Assembly: GCA_943913335.1 (NCBI GenBank)
Contig: CALTXS010000036.1
Coordinates: 1 to 7,578, forward strand
Source of the DNA: an uncultured Lysobacter sp.
GTDB taxonomy: Bacteria > Pseudomonadota > Gammaproteobacteria > Xanthomonadales > Xanthomonadaceae
DNA: 7,578 nt
Direction of reading: 5' to 3'
Each line of letters opens with the position of its first letter. Within the stretch, counting starts at the first letter, position 1. Below are positions 1 through 5,765 of the stretch, one piece after another. The translations under genes were made by a program, and so were the position numbers. The notes under the pieces are model-generated. The model saw only the letters and a program-made list of their open reading frames with translations, did not search any database and was not told where the DNA came from.

Positions 1-57
1 ATTCACGACGAGCCAACTGAAAAAATCATTTCGATCCTATTTTTACAGATAGTTTTC

Positions 58-81
58 CTGCATTAGGTTTACGCAATGCAG
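58..81. repeat. Inverted repeat, 7-bp arms
   Basis: CTGCATT (58-64) and AATGCAG (75-81) are perfect inverted copies separated by 10 nt. The dyad could be an operator or a small RNA hairpin. It has no T-tract, so it is not a terminator. A perfect 7-bp dyad at this spacing can also occur by chance. Confidence 0.35.
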
Positions 82-246
82 CTTGCGTCCCGCATGCACT
101 CAACAGGACACACACTCGCTACGGCGTACAGCGAACCCAAACGCCCGCTGAAAATTTTTTTTACGCGCCGCATCAAAGAAACCCGATTCGACTTGTTTGC
201 GTTCGATTTGCGCAAACTTTTCGGACGTCGCAACGCGTCACGATGA
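76..246 (+). CDS. Doubtful small basic ORF, 56 codons
   Basis: I do not recognise this frame and list it only as a possibility. It begins at an ATG with a weak AGG (65-67) 8 nt upstream and ends at a TGA. The predicted peptide is strongly basic, with clusters such as KRP, TRR, LRK and GRR in its second half, and has no membrane segment or known motif. The start lies inside an inverted repeat (58-81), and the frame runs towards the 3' end of the gcvH terminator. The AT-rich composition and lack of a clear promoter make a chance open frame more likely than a gene. Conservation of the reading frame in relatives would be needed to accept it. Confidence 0.12.
   Translation: MQLASRMHSTGHTLATAYSEPKRPLKIFFTRRIKETRFDLFAFDLRKLFGRRNASR
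195..217. repeat. Inverted repeat containing TTTGCGCAAA
   Basis: GTTTGCG (195-201) and CGCAAAC (211-217) are perfect inverted arms around a 9-nt loop. The right arm overlaps a second perfect palindrome, TTTGCGCAAA (207-216). The GTTTGCG sequence, in either orientation, is thus present three ways within 23 nt. This resembles a protein-binding site, but I cannot name a regulator and see no clear promoter beside it. Confidence 0.3.
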
Positions 247-260
247 GCAGGCTGAGTGAC

Positions 261-290
261 AAAAAAAACGACCGCATCGCTGCGGTCGTT
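261..290 (-). terminator. Rho-independent terminator of gcvH
   Basis: Read on the minus strand, a perfect 10-bp stem (281-290 pairing with 267-276) is capped by a GCGA tetraloop, a GNRA-type loop at 277-280. It is followed at once by an unbroken T-run down to 261. It lies 33 nt after the gcvH stop codon. In the plus direction the hairpin is not followed by T residues, so it should act only on leftward transcription. It closes the gcvT-gcvH unit and shows that gcvP is not read through from here. Confidence 0.93.
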
Positions 291-322
291 GTGTCTCACG
301 ACGGATTTTTCTGCAACGCGTA

Positions 323-712
323 TCAGTCGTTCGCAACCGATTCGGCATAAGCATCGGCATCAAGCAGATCGTTGATCTGTTCCTTGTCGCTCAATTCGAC
401 AGTAAACAGCCAGCCTTCACCGAATGCATCTTCGTTGATCGTTTCTGGCTTGTCCGACAGGGCTTCGTTCACTGCAACCACAGTGCCGGAAACCGGAGCG
501 TAGACATCGGATGCGGCCTTGACCGACTCGACAACGGCACAGGCAGTACCGGCTTGCACTTCGTCACCGATCGAAGGCAGTTCGACATAGACCAGATCGC
601 CCAGCAGTTCCTGCGCATGGTCGGAGATGCCGACGGTGGCCTTGTTGCCTTCTTCAACACGTGCCCACTCGTGGGACTTAAGAAATTTCAGATCGTTAGG
701 GATGTCATTCAT
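323..712 (-). CDS. gcvH: Glycine cleavage system H protein
   Basis: GcvH is the small cytosolic carrier of the glycine cleavage system. Its lipoyl-lysine arm takes the aminomethyl group from the P protein, presents it to GcvT and is re-oxidised by lipoamide dehydrogenase. The product is 129 residues, the usual length for the family. The lipoylation site is in the motif VESVKAASD with the acceptor at Lys65. The N-terminal [13 protein letters not shown] and the central [15 protein letters not shown] segments are typical. The ATG at 710-712 has a GGAG (719-722) 6 nt upstream, which fixes the start. It lies 78 nt downstream of gcvT on the same strand and is followed by a strong terminator, so it is the last gene of its unit. 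The usual third partner, gcvP, is absent. Confidence 0.98.
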   Translation of the reverse strand: MNDIPNDLKFLKSHEWARVEEGNKATVGISDHAQELLGDLVYVELPSIGDEVQAGTACAVVESVKAASDVYAPVSGTVVAVNEALSDKPETINEDAFGEGWLFTVELSDKEQINDLLDADAYAESVAND

Positions 713-790
713 GGCGGACTCCGAAAAGTAAGGGATGAGTTCAACAGTAAAAGGGGGCGGGAATTAGTTTACAGCGGTAGCAGGCGGCAA

Positions 791-1900
791 TCACTCGGCC
801 AGAATGCCCGGCTGCGCCTTGCCGTCGCGAACAAACGGAATCCTGACGACGCGCACCGGGATCAGCTTGCCGCGAATGTCGACGCTGACATCGCCCGGCT
901 CACCGGCCGGCACGCGTGCCAGTGCAATGCCCTTCTTCAGGGTCGGCGAGAAGGTGCCGGAAAGGATTTCACCTTCGCCGACGGCGGTCTGCACTTTCTG
1001 TCCGTGGCGCAGCACACCCTTTTCATCGAGCACCAGACCGATCATCTGACGCTTGACACCACCGGCGTTCAAGGTCTCGAGCACTTCGCGGCCGACAAAG
1101 TTGCGCCCCTCATCGAGACTCACAGTCCAGGCCATACCGGCTTCATACGGATTGACGGTTTCGTCCATATCACTGCCGTACAAGTTCATGCCGGCTTCGA
1201 GCCGCAGCGTATCGCGAGCACCCAGACCGCACGGACGCACACCCGCCTGCAGCAGCGATTGCCACAGTGCAACGGCCTGACCTTGCGGCACCAGAACTTC
1301 GAAGCCATCTTCGCCGGTGTAACCGGTACGGGCCACGAACAGCTCGGTGCCATCTTGCAGTGCGGCGCGCGTTGCCGCGAACTTGCCGAGCTTGGTTACA
1401 GCTGCTCGGTCCGACTCCTGCAGCAGGCCGATGACCTTGTCGCGGGCATTGGGTCCCTGTACGGCAATCATGCCGAACTCCGGACGCTCAGTAACGGTGA
1501 CCGAAAAATCACGGGCTTGCTGTTCAATCCATGCCAGATCCTTTTCACGCGTCGAAGCGTTGACCACCAGACGGAAGAACGAATCATCCATGTAATAGAC
1601 GATCAGATCGTCGATGACGCCGCCTTGCGGATTGAGCATGGCGGTATACAGCGCCTTACCCTTGACCTTGAGCTTGTCGACATTGTTCGCCACCAGATGA
1701 CACAGGAACTCGCGGGTGCGCTCGCCATTCAGATCAACGACGGTCATGTGCGACACATCAAACATGCCGGCGTCGTTGCGCACGGACTCATGTTCTTCGA
1801 CCAGCGAGGTGTACTGCACGGGCATATCCCAGCCACCAAAGTCGACCATGCGGGCACCGAGTTCGCGGTGGGCTTCGTTCAGTACAGTTTTTTGCAGCAT
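791..1900 (-). CDS. gcvT: Glycine cleavage system T protein (aminomethyltransferase)
   Basis: GcvT releases ammonia from the aminomethyl group on lipoyl-GcvH and transfers the one-carbon unit to tetrahydrofolate, giving 5,10-methylene-THF. The 369-residue product matches the family length (about 364 in E. coli). Motifs in order are [16 protein letters not shown] (15-30), GMFDVSHM (45-52), [16 protein letters not shown] (88-103), MIAVQGPNA, the glycine-rich [30 protein letters not shown] (224-242) and [18 protein letters not shown]. One of Asp97/Asp98 should be the folate-binding catalytic aspartate of the family. I chose the ATG at 1898-1900 because GAGAG (1906-1910) lies 5 nt upstream. A TTG at 1912 would add four residues but has no support. 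ybbJ ends 51 nt upstream on the same strand, which is too short for a glycine riboswitch, and I see none. Confidence 0.97.
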   Translation of the reverse strand: MLQKTVLNEAHRELGARMVDFGGWDMPVQYTSLVEEHESVRNDAGMFDVSHMTVVDLNGERTREFLCHLVANNVDKLKVKGKALYTAMLNPQGGVIDDLIVYYMDDSFFRLVVNASTREKDLAWIEQQARDFSVTVTERPEFGMIAVQGPNARDKVIGLLQESDRAAVTKLGKFAATRAALQDGTELFVARTGYTGEDGFEVLVPQGQAVALWQSLLQAGVRPCGLGARDTLRLEAGMNLYGSDMDETVNPYEAGMAWTVSLDEGRNFVGREVLETLNAGGVKRQMIGLVLDEKGVLRHGQKVQTAVGEGEILSGTFSPTLKKGIALARVPAGEPGDVSVDIRGKLIPVRVVRIPFVRDGKAQPGILAE

Positions 1901-1951
1901 AGTGGCTCTCAACTAGAAGGGTTAAAGGAAGACGGAAAATAGTTCAGCGGT

Positions 1952-2398
1952 TTAAGCAACAGGCTCGACAGCAAGATTCATACCGTCGGTGACCGCGACG
2001 ACGCGAACCGCTGAACCCGCAGGCAGATCCTGATCGGCCCGAACGGTCCAGATCGCATCACCGACACGAACGGTGCCGCGCCCCTGCACCACCGCAGTCT
2101 CTAATACATAAGAGTTACCAATCAGCTGATCGGCTCGGCGATTGAGCAAGGGGTTGTCCGAGTTGCGCGTGCGACCGCGGTACTTGGTGCGATAGATCTG
2201 GATAAAGACCACGCTAAACACCGCAAACAGAACAATCTGCGCCAGGATCGGCAGGGCCGGCATCAGCAAGGTGACCAGAAACAGGACGCCGGCGGCCAGT
2301 CCAAGCCACAGCAGGAACGCGCCGGGCACCAGAATCTCGGCCACGATCAAAACCAGGGACAGGACGCCCCAACTCACAGCAACCCAGTTCAAATCCAT
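1952..2398 (-). CDS. ybbJ: NfeD-like membrane protein (YbbJ family), partner of QmcA
   Basis: This is a small inner-membrane protein of the short NfeD class, which is nearly always encoded beside an SPFH protein. The exact biochemical role is unsettled; such pairs are linked to membrane microdomains and membrane quality control. The 148-residue product has three hydrophobic segments (about 5-24, 28-47 and 50-69), a basic linker, and a C-terminal OB-fold-like domain from about residue 85. That domain carries LLNRRADQLIGNSYVLE, GRGTVRVGDAIWTV and DLPAGSAVRVV, which read closely against E. coli YbbJ. The start is uncertain by three codons. The ATG at 2396-2398 has AAGAG about 8 nt upstream, while a GTG at 2405-2407 lies only 2 nt after the qmcA stop and would suggest coupled translation. 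I prefer the ATG. There is no protease domain, unlike in long NfeD proteins. Confidence 0.92.
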   Translation of the reverse strand: MDLNWVAVSWGVLSLVLIVAEILVPGAFLLWLGLAAGVLFLVTLLMPALPILAQIVLFAVFSVVFIQIYRTKYRGRTRNSDNPLLNRRADQLIGNSYVLETAVVQGRGTVRVGDAIWTVRADQDLPAGSAVRVVAVTDGMNLAVEPVA

Positions 2399-2409
2399 GT
2401 CCGTCACTC

Positions 2410-3345
2410 TTAGCGCGAAGGGTTGGCGCGACTGTCGGCCGCTTCACGTGCCAGATCGGCAATGCCGGCCAAGGAACCGATTACGCCGGCCGACTCCATC
2501 GGCATCATTACAAACTTCTGATTCGGGGCCTCGGCCAGGGCCTTAAAGGCCTCGATATACTTTTGGGCTACGAAATAATTGATGGCCTGCAAGTTGCCCT
2601 GACTAATGGCGTCGGACACCAGCGTGGTCGCGCGGGCCTCGGCTTCGGCCAGACGCTCGCGCGCTTCGGCCTGACGGAACGCCGCTTCGCGTTGACCTTC
2701 AGCCGTCAGTATGGCGCCTTGCTTCTCACCCTCGGCGCGCAGAATCTCGGCTTGACGATGACCTTCGGCATCCAGAATGTTGGCGCGCTTCTCGCGTTCC
2801 GCTTTCATCTGGCGGGCCATGGACTCGACCAGATCGCGCGGCGGCTGGATATCCTTGAGCTCAATCCGATTGACTTTGAGACCCCACGGATGGGTCGCCG
2901 AATCGACGGCCTGCAGCACTCGGGTATTGATCTCATCGCGCTTGGACAGTGATTCGTCGAGATCCATCGAGCCGATGGCCGTGCGGATATTGGTCATTAC
3001 CAGATTGAGGACTGCCACTTCGAGCTGAGCCACCTCATAGGCCGCCTTGGCGGCATCGAGAACTTGGTAGAAAACCACGCCGTCGACCTTGACCACCGCG
3101 TTATCACGGGTAATCACGTCCTGACTGGGGACCTCGAGCACCTGTTCCATCATGTTGATCTTGCGACCGACATCCTGGTAGACCGGGACCAGAAAATGTA
3201 GGCCCGGCTCCAGGGTATGGGTGTATCTGCCGAAAGCCTCGACCGTCCACGCATACCCCTGGGGCACCATGCGTACGGCCTTGAATAAACCGACTACCAG
3301 CAATGCGAGCAGCGCCAAACTCAGTAGCAGTCCACTTGAGTACAT
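2410..3345 (-). CDS. qmcA: SPFH/stomatin-like membrane protein QmcA (paraslipin)
   Basis: QmcA belongs to the SPFH (stomatin/prohibitin/flotillin/HflK-C) superfamily. These proteins form large membrane-anchored oligomers; E. coli QmcA has been genetically tied to FtsH/HflKC-type membrane protein quality control. The 311-residue product has an N-terminal membrane anchor (about 4-25) and then an SPFH domain beginning VPQGYAWTVEAFGRYTHTLEPGL. It also carries GRKINMMEQVLEVPSQ (60-75) and TNIRTAIGSMDLDE (118-131). A helical coiled-coil region follows with repeated AEG-x-RQ/KQ-A units at about 193-240, then the conserved NYFVAQKYIEAF. I chose the ATG at 3343-3345 because GGAGAG precedes it by 4 nt. 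The upstream ATG at 3357, which adds four residues, has no Shine-Dalgarno sequence and would leave only about 12 nt of leader after the likely promoter. ybbJ follows immediately. Confidence 0.96.
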   Translation of the reverse strand: MYSSGLLLSLALLALLVVGLFKAVRMVPQGYAWTVEAFGRYTHTLEPGLHFLVPVYQDVGRKINMMEQVLEVPSQDVITRDNAVVKVDGVVFYQVLDAAKAAYEVAQLEVAVLNLVMTNIRTAIGSMDLDESLSKRDEINTRVLQAVDSATHPWGLKVNRIELKDIQPPRDLVESMARQMKAEREKRANILDAEGHRQAEILRAEGEKQGAILTAEGQREAAFRQAEARERLAEAEARATTLVSDAISQGNLQAINYFVAQKYIEAFKALAEAPNQKFVMMPMESAGVIGSLAGIADLAREAADSRANPSR

Positions 3346-3375
3346 CCCACTCTCCATGCCGAAGTCAGAACCTCA

Positions 3376-3381
3376 ATTATA
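3376..3381 (-). promoter_or_regulatory. Likely -10 box of the qmcA promoter
   Basis: A perfect sigma-70 TATAAT is present on the minus strand, about 30 nt before the preferred qmcA start, giving a predicted leader of about 24 nt. The -35 region is poor: the best candidate is TTGCGG with an overlong 19-nt spacer, so either an activator is needed or the promoter is weak. It lies in the 141-nt gap between the divergent qmcA and nupC genes. I found no comparably good promoter for nupC on the other strand. Confidence 0.55.
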
Positions 3382-3486
3382 GGCAATCGGGCGCCCAAAG
3401 CCGCAATGCGTCTTGTTGCGGGGCCCTGCATCGGCTACGCTTCAAGCACTCGGCCCATTTCGGCCCTGATTTGACGGGATTCGCGC

Positions 3487-4782
3487 GTGAACGTACTTGG
3501 CAGTATTGGTTTCGGCCTGTTTGGCCTGGCATGTCTAGTGACATTGGCCTGGCTTTTTTCCAACAACAAGCGCGCCGTCGATTGGCGCCTGGTCCTGACC
3601 GGTATCGTTCTGCAAATCGCCTTTGCAGCGGTGGTCCTGCTGGTTCCCGGCGGCCGCGACGTGTTTGATGCACTGGGCCGCGGCTTCGTCAAGATTCTCA
3701 GCTTTGTTAACGAAGGCTCGAACTTCATCTTCGGCAGCCTCATGGATGTGCCGCGCAACGGCTTCATTTTTGCATTCCAGGTGCTGCCCACCATTATCTT
3801 CTTCGCCGCACTGATGGGTGTGCTGTATCACCTCGGTGTGATGCAAGCCATTGTGCGTGCGATGGCCTGGGCCATCACCAAAGTGATGCGCGTCTCCGGT
3901 GCCGAGACCACTTCGGTCTGTGCCTCGGTGTTCATTGGCCAAACCGAAGCGCCACTGACCGTTCGCCCGTACATCTCCAAGATGACGGAATCGGAACTGC
4001 TGACCATGATGATCGGCGGTATGGCCCACATCGCCGGCGGCGTGCTGGCTGCGTATGTCGGTATGCTCGGCGGCGCCGATCCGGCAGCTCAGGCCTTCTA
4101 CGCCAAGCATTTGCTGGCCGCCTCGATCATGGCCGCCCCCGCCACCATGGTGGTGTCCAAGCTACTGGTACCCGAAGTCGGGATGCCGCTGACGCGCGGC
4201 ACGGTCAAAATGGAAGTCGAAAAGACCACTTCGAACGTGATTGACGCGGCCGCTGCCGGCGCCGGCGACGGTTTGCGCCTGGCCCTGAATATCGGCGCCA
4301 TGCTGCTGGCCTTTATTGCACTGATTGCCTTGCTCAACTGGCCGCTCACCTGGATCGGCGAAGTCACGGGCATCGCCAATGCCATCGGCAAGCCGACCAA
4401 CCTCGCCACCATCCTCGGCTACGTGCTGGCCCCGATTGCCTGGATCATCGGCGTGCCGTGGCAGGATGCCAACACCGTCGGCGGTCTTATCGGCCAAAAG
4501 ATTGTGCTCAACGAATTCATCGCCTACTCGCAGTTGGCCGACATCATCAACGGCAAGACTGTCGGTGTAGCGCTGACCGAGCACGGCAAACTGATTGCCA
4601 CCTATGCACTGTGCGGCTTTGCCAACTTCTCGTCGATTGCAATTCAGATCGGCGGTATCGGGGGCTTGGCTCCGGACCGTCGTCAGGACTTGGCCCGCTT
4701 TGGTCTACGCGCCGTGCTCGGTGGCTCCATCGCCACGCTGATGACGGCAACCATTGCCGGTGTACTGACGCAGTTCGCCTGA
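3487..4782 (+). CDS. nupC: Concentrative nucleoside transporter, NupC/CNT family
   Basis: This is an inner-membrane symporter that imports nucleosides using an H+ or Na+ gradient. The 431-residue product is highly hydrophobic and shows the CNT layout: N-terminal helices, the gate-type segment, then the transport core. Core motifs are GQTEAPLT (151-158), NEFIAYSQL (342-350) and CGFANFSSIAIQIGGIG (376-392). By position these supply the nucleobase contacts Gln152/Thr153/Glu154 and the ribose contacts Glu343, Asn380 and Ser383 known from the Vibrio cholerae CNT structure. The coupling ion and base preference cannot be read from this. The start is a GTG with GGGA (3476-3479) 7 nt upstream. rbsK begins 13 nt after the stop, which suggests one operon for nucleoside uptake and ribose use. 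Two tandem TCGGCCC copies 10 nt apart (3450 and 3460) lie just upstream. Confidence 0.95.
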   Translation: MNVLGSIGFGLFGLACLVTLAWLFSNNKRAVDWRLVLTGIVLQIAFAAVVLLVPGGRDVFDALGRGFVKILSFVNEGSNFIFGSLMDVPRNGFIFAFQVLPTIIFFAALMGVLYHLGVMQAIVRAMAWAITKVMRVSGAETTSVCASVFIGQTEAPLTVRPYISKMTESELLTMMIGGMAHIAGGVLAAYVGMLGGADPAAQAFYAKHLLAASIMAAPATMVVSKLLVPEVGMPLTRGTVKMEVEKTTSNVIDAAAAGAGDGLRLALNIGAMLLAFIALIALLNWPLTWIGEVTGIANAIGKPTNLATILGYVLAPIAWIIGVPWQDANTVGGLIGQKIVLNEFIAYSQLADIINGKTVGVALTEHGKLIATYALCGFANFSSIAIQIGGIGGLAPDRRQDLARFGLRAVLGGSIATLMTATIAGVLTQFA

Positions 4783-4795
4783 TTCTGCAGTCGCT

Positions 4796-5755
4796 ATGGT
4801 CTGCATCGTCGGCTCCTTCAATGTCGATCACGTCTGGCGCTGCGAAACACTGCCGATGGCGGGGCAAACCCTGCACGGCGAGTACTCCACCGGCCCCGGC
4901 GGTAAGGGCTTTAACCAGGCCATCGCCAGTGCGCGCTGCGGCGTCAGTTCGCATTTTATCTGCGCACTCGGCGACGATGCTGGCGCCGCCTGGGCACGCG
5001 AGCTCGCCGCGCAAAGCCATCTGCAACTGATTGCTAAGCAGTCTGTGCATCCAACCGGCACCGCCGGCATCTGGGTCGATGCCAGTGCACACAATGCCAT
5101 TCTCATCAGTGCGGGCGCGAACGCGGATCTCGATCCGACCTTTGTGCTGCAACATGCCGCGGAGCTGCAGGGCGCTCGCGTGGTCTTGGCACAGCTGGAG
5201 ACGCCGCTGCCTTCTGTAACCCAAGCGCTGCGACTGGCCCATGGCGCCGGCGCACTGACTGTGCTGAACCCGGCGCCTGCACCGCTGAGTCACCTGCCGT
5301 CGGCCCTGCTCGAAGCGTGTACCGTCATCACGCCCAATGAGACGGAGCTTGCGCGCTTGGTCCCGGACCTCGATCCGACCGCCGACATCAAGGCCTTGCC
5401 CGATGCCGAACTGCACGCCCTGTGTCGCCGCGCCTTGCCCCAGGGCACGGTGGTGGTGACCTTGGGCGATCACGGCTGCTTCGTCTCGCACCCGCAAGCC
5501 CAACTGCATGGCGACCGTGCCACGCATTACCGGGCGGCGGCTTATCCTGCGCAAGCCATTGATACGACCGGTGCCGGCGATGCATTTAATGGCGCGTTGT
5601 GCGCGTCACTGGCCCAACGTTCCGAGCTGCCTTTCGCCGAACATGTGCAATGGGCCTGTGCCTATGCGGCATTCTCGACCGAGCAACCCGGGGCGGCACT
5701 GTCCATGCCTGACGCCGCTGCGGTATCGCAACGCTACGGGATCGCCTTCACGTAA
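4796..5755 (+). CDS. rbsK: Ribokinase, PfkB carbohydrate kinase family
   Basis: The protein is predicted to phosphorylate D-ribose at O5 with ATP, giving ribose 5-phosphate for the pentose phosphate and nucleotide pathways. The 319-residue cytosolic product has the N-terminal GSFNVDH substrate motif (6-12), PfkB signature 1 with the GGKG di-glycine hinge (35-38) and SAGANADL (105-112). It also has QLETPL, LNPAPAP (157-163), ITPNETE (178-184) and signature 2, DTTGAGDAFNGAL (256-268), with Asp262 as the expected catalytic base. These match ribokinase better than adenosine kinase or fructokinase as I recall them. The position directly behind nupC fits use of ribose from imported nucleosides and leaves a nucleoside kinase as a less likely alternative. 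No good Shine-Dalgarno precedes the ATG, so translation may be coupled to nupC. The start is required to keep the N-terminal motif. Confidence 0.9.
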   Translation: MVCIVGSFNVDHVWRCETLPMAGQTLHGEYSTGPGGKGFNQAIASARCGVSSHFICALGDDAGAAWARELAAQSHLQLIAKQSVHPTGTAGIWVDASAHNAILISAGANADLDPTFVLQHAAELQGARVVLAQLETPLPSVTQALRLAHGAGALTVLNPAPAPLSHLPSALLEACTVITPNETELARLVPDLDPTADIKALPDAELHALCRRALPQGTVVVTLGDHGCFVSHPQAQLHGDRATHYRAAAYPAQAIDTTGAGDAFNGALCASLAQRSELPFAEHVQWACAYAAFSTEQPGAALSMPDAAAVSQRYGIAFT

Positions 5756-5765
5756 AATAATGCCC

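Larger units (their letters stand above)
1..260. other. Intergenic region with no convincing gene
   Basis: This stretch is more AT-rich than the rest of the window, with runs such as the T8 at 155-162. No frame shows a recognisable protein family. Two plus-strand frames are open from the left edge, one to a TAG at 64-66 and one to a TAG ending near 52, so the tail of a gene from outside could reach in here, but this cannot be decided from the window. The longest minus-strand open frame (69-299) runs through the gcvH terminator and has no family resemblance. A 56-codon plus-strand frame (76-246) and two inverted repeats are listed separately. Confidence 0.6.

Noticed and set aside
69..299. 76-codon minus-strand frame in the leftmost gap
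   Set aside because: It would begin before and read through the gcvH terminator hairpin and has no family resemblance.
554..1942. 462-codon open frame on the plus strand, antisense to gcvT and part of gcvH
   Set aside because: It has no recognisable motif, and its length is explained by the codon bias of gcvT on the opposite strand. Both sense genes are beyond doubt.
1901..1951. Glycine riboswitch before gcvT
   Set aside because: The gap is only 51 nt, too short for a glycine aptamer, and shows no matching conserved core.
3535..4110. 191-codon minus-strand frame inside nupC
   Set aside because: It is rich in His, Gln and Asp in a way typical of the complement of a hydrophobic membrane-protein gene. 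No family or ribosome site is visible.
4547..5554. 335-codon minus-strand frame across nupC and rbsK
   Set aside because: It is arginine- and glutamine-rich without domains and crosses two well-supported sense genes, so it is a shadow.
5508..5765. 86-residue N-terminal extension of dusB
   Set aside because: It overlaps the end of rbsK in another frame and has no DusB homology. The family start aligns at 5766.
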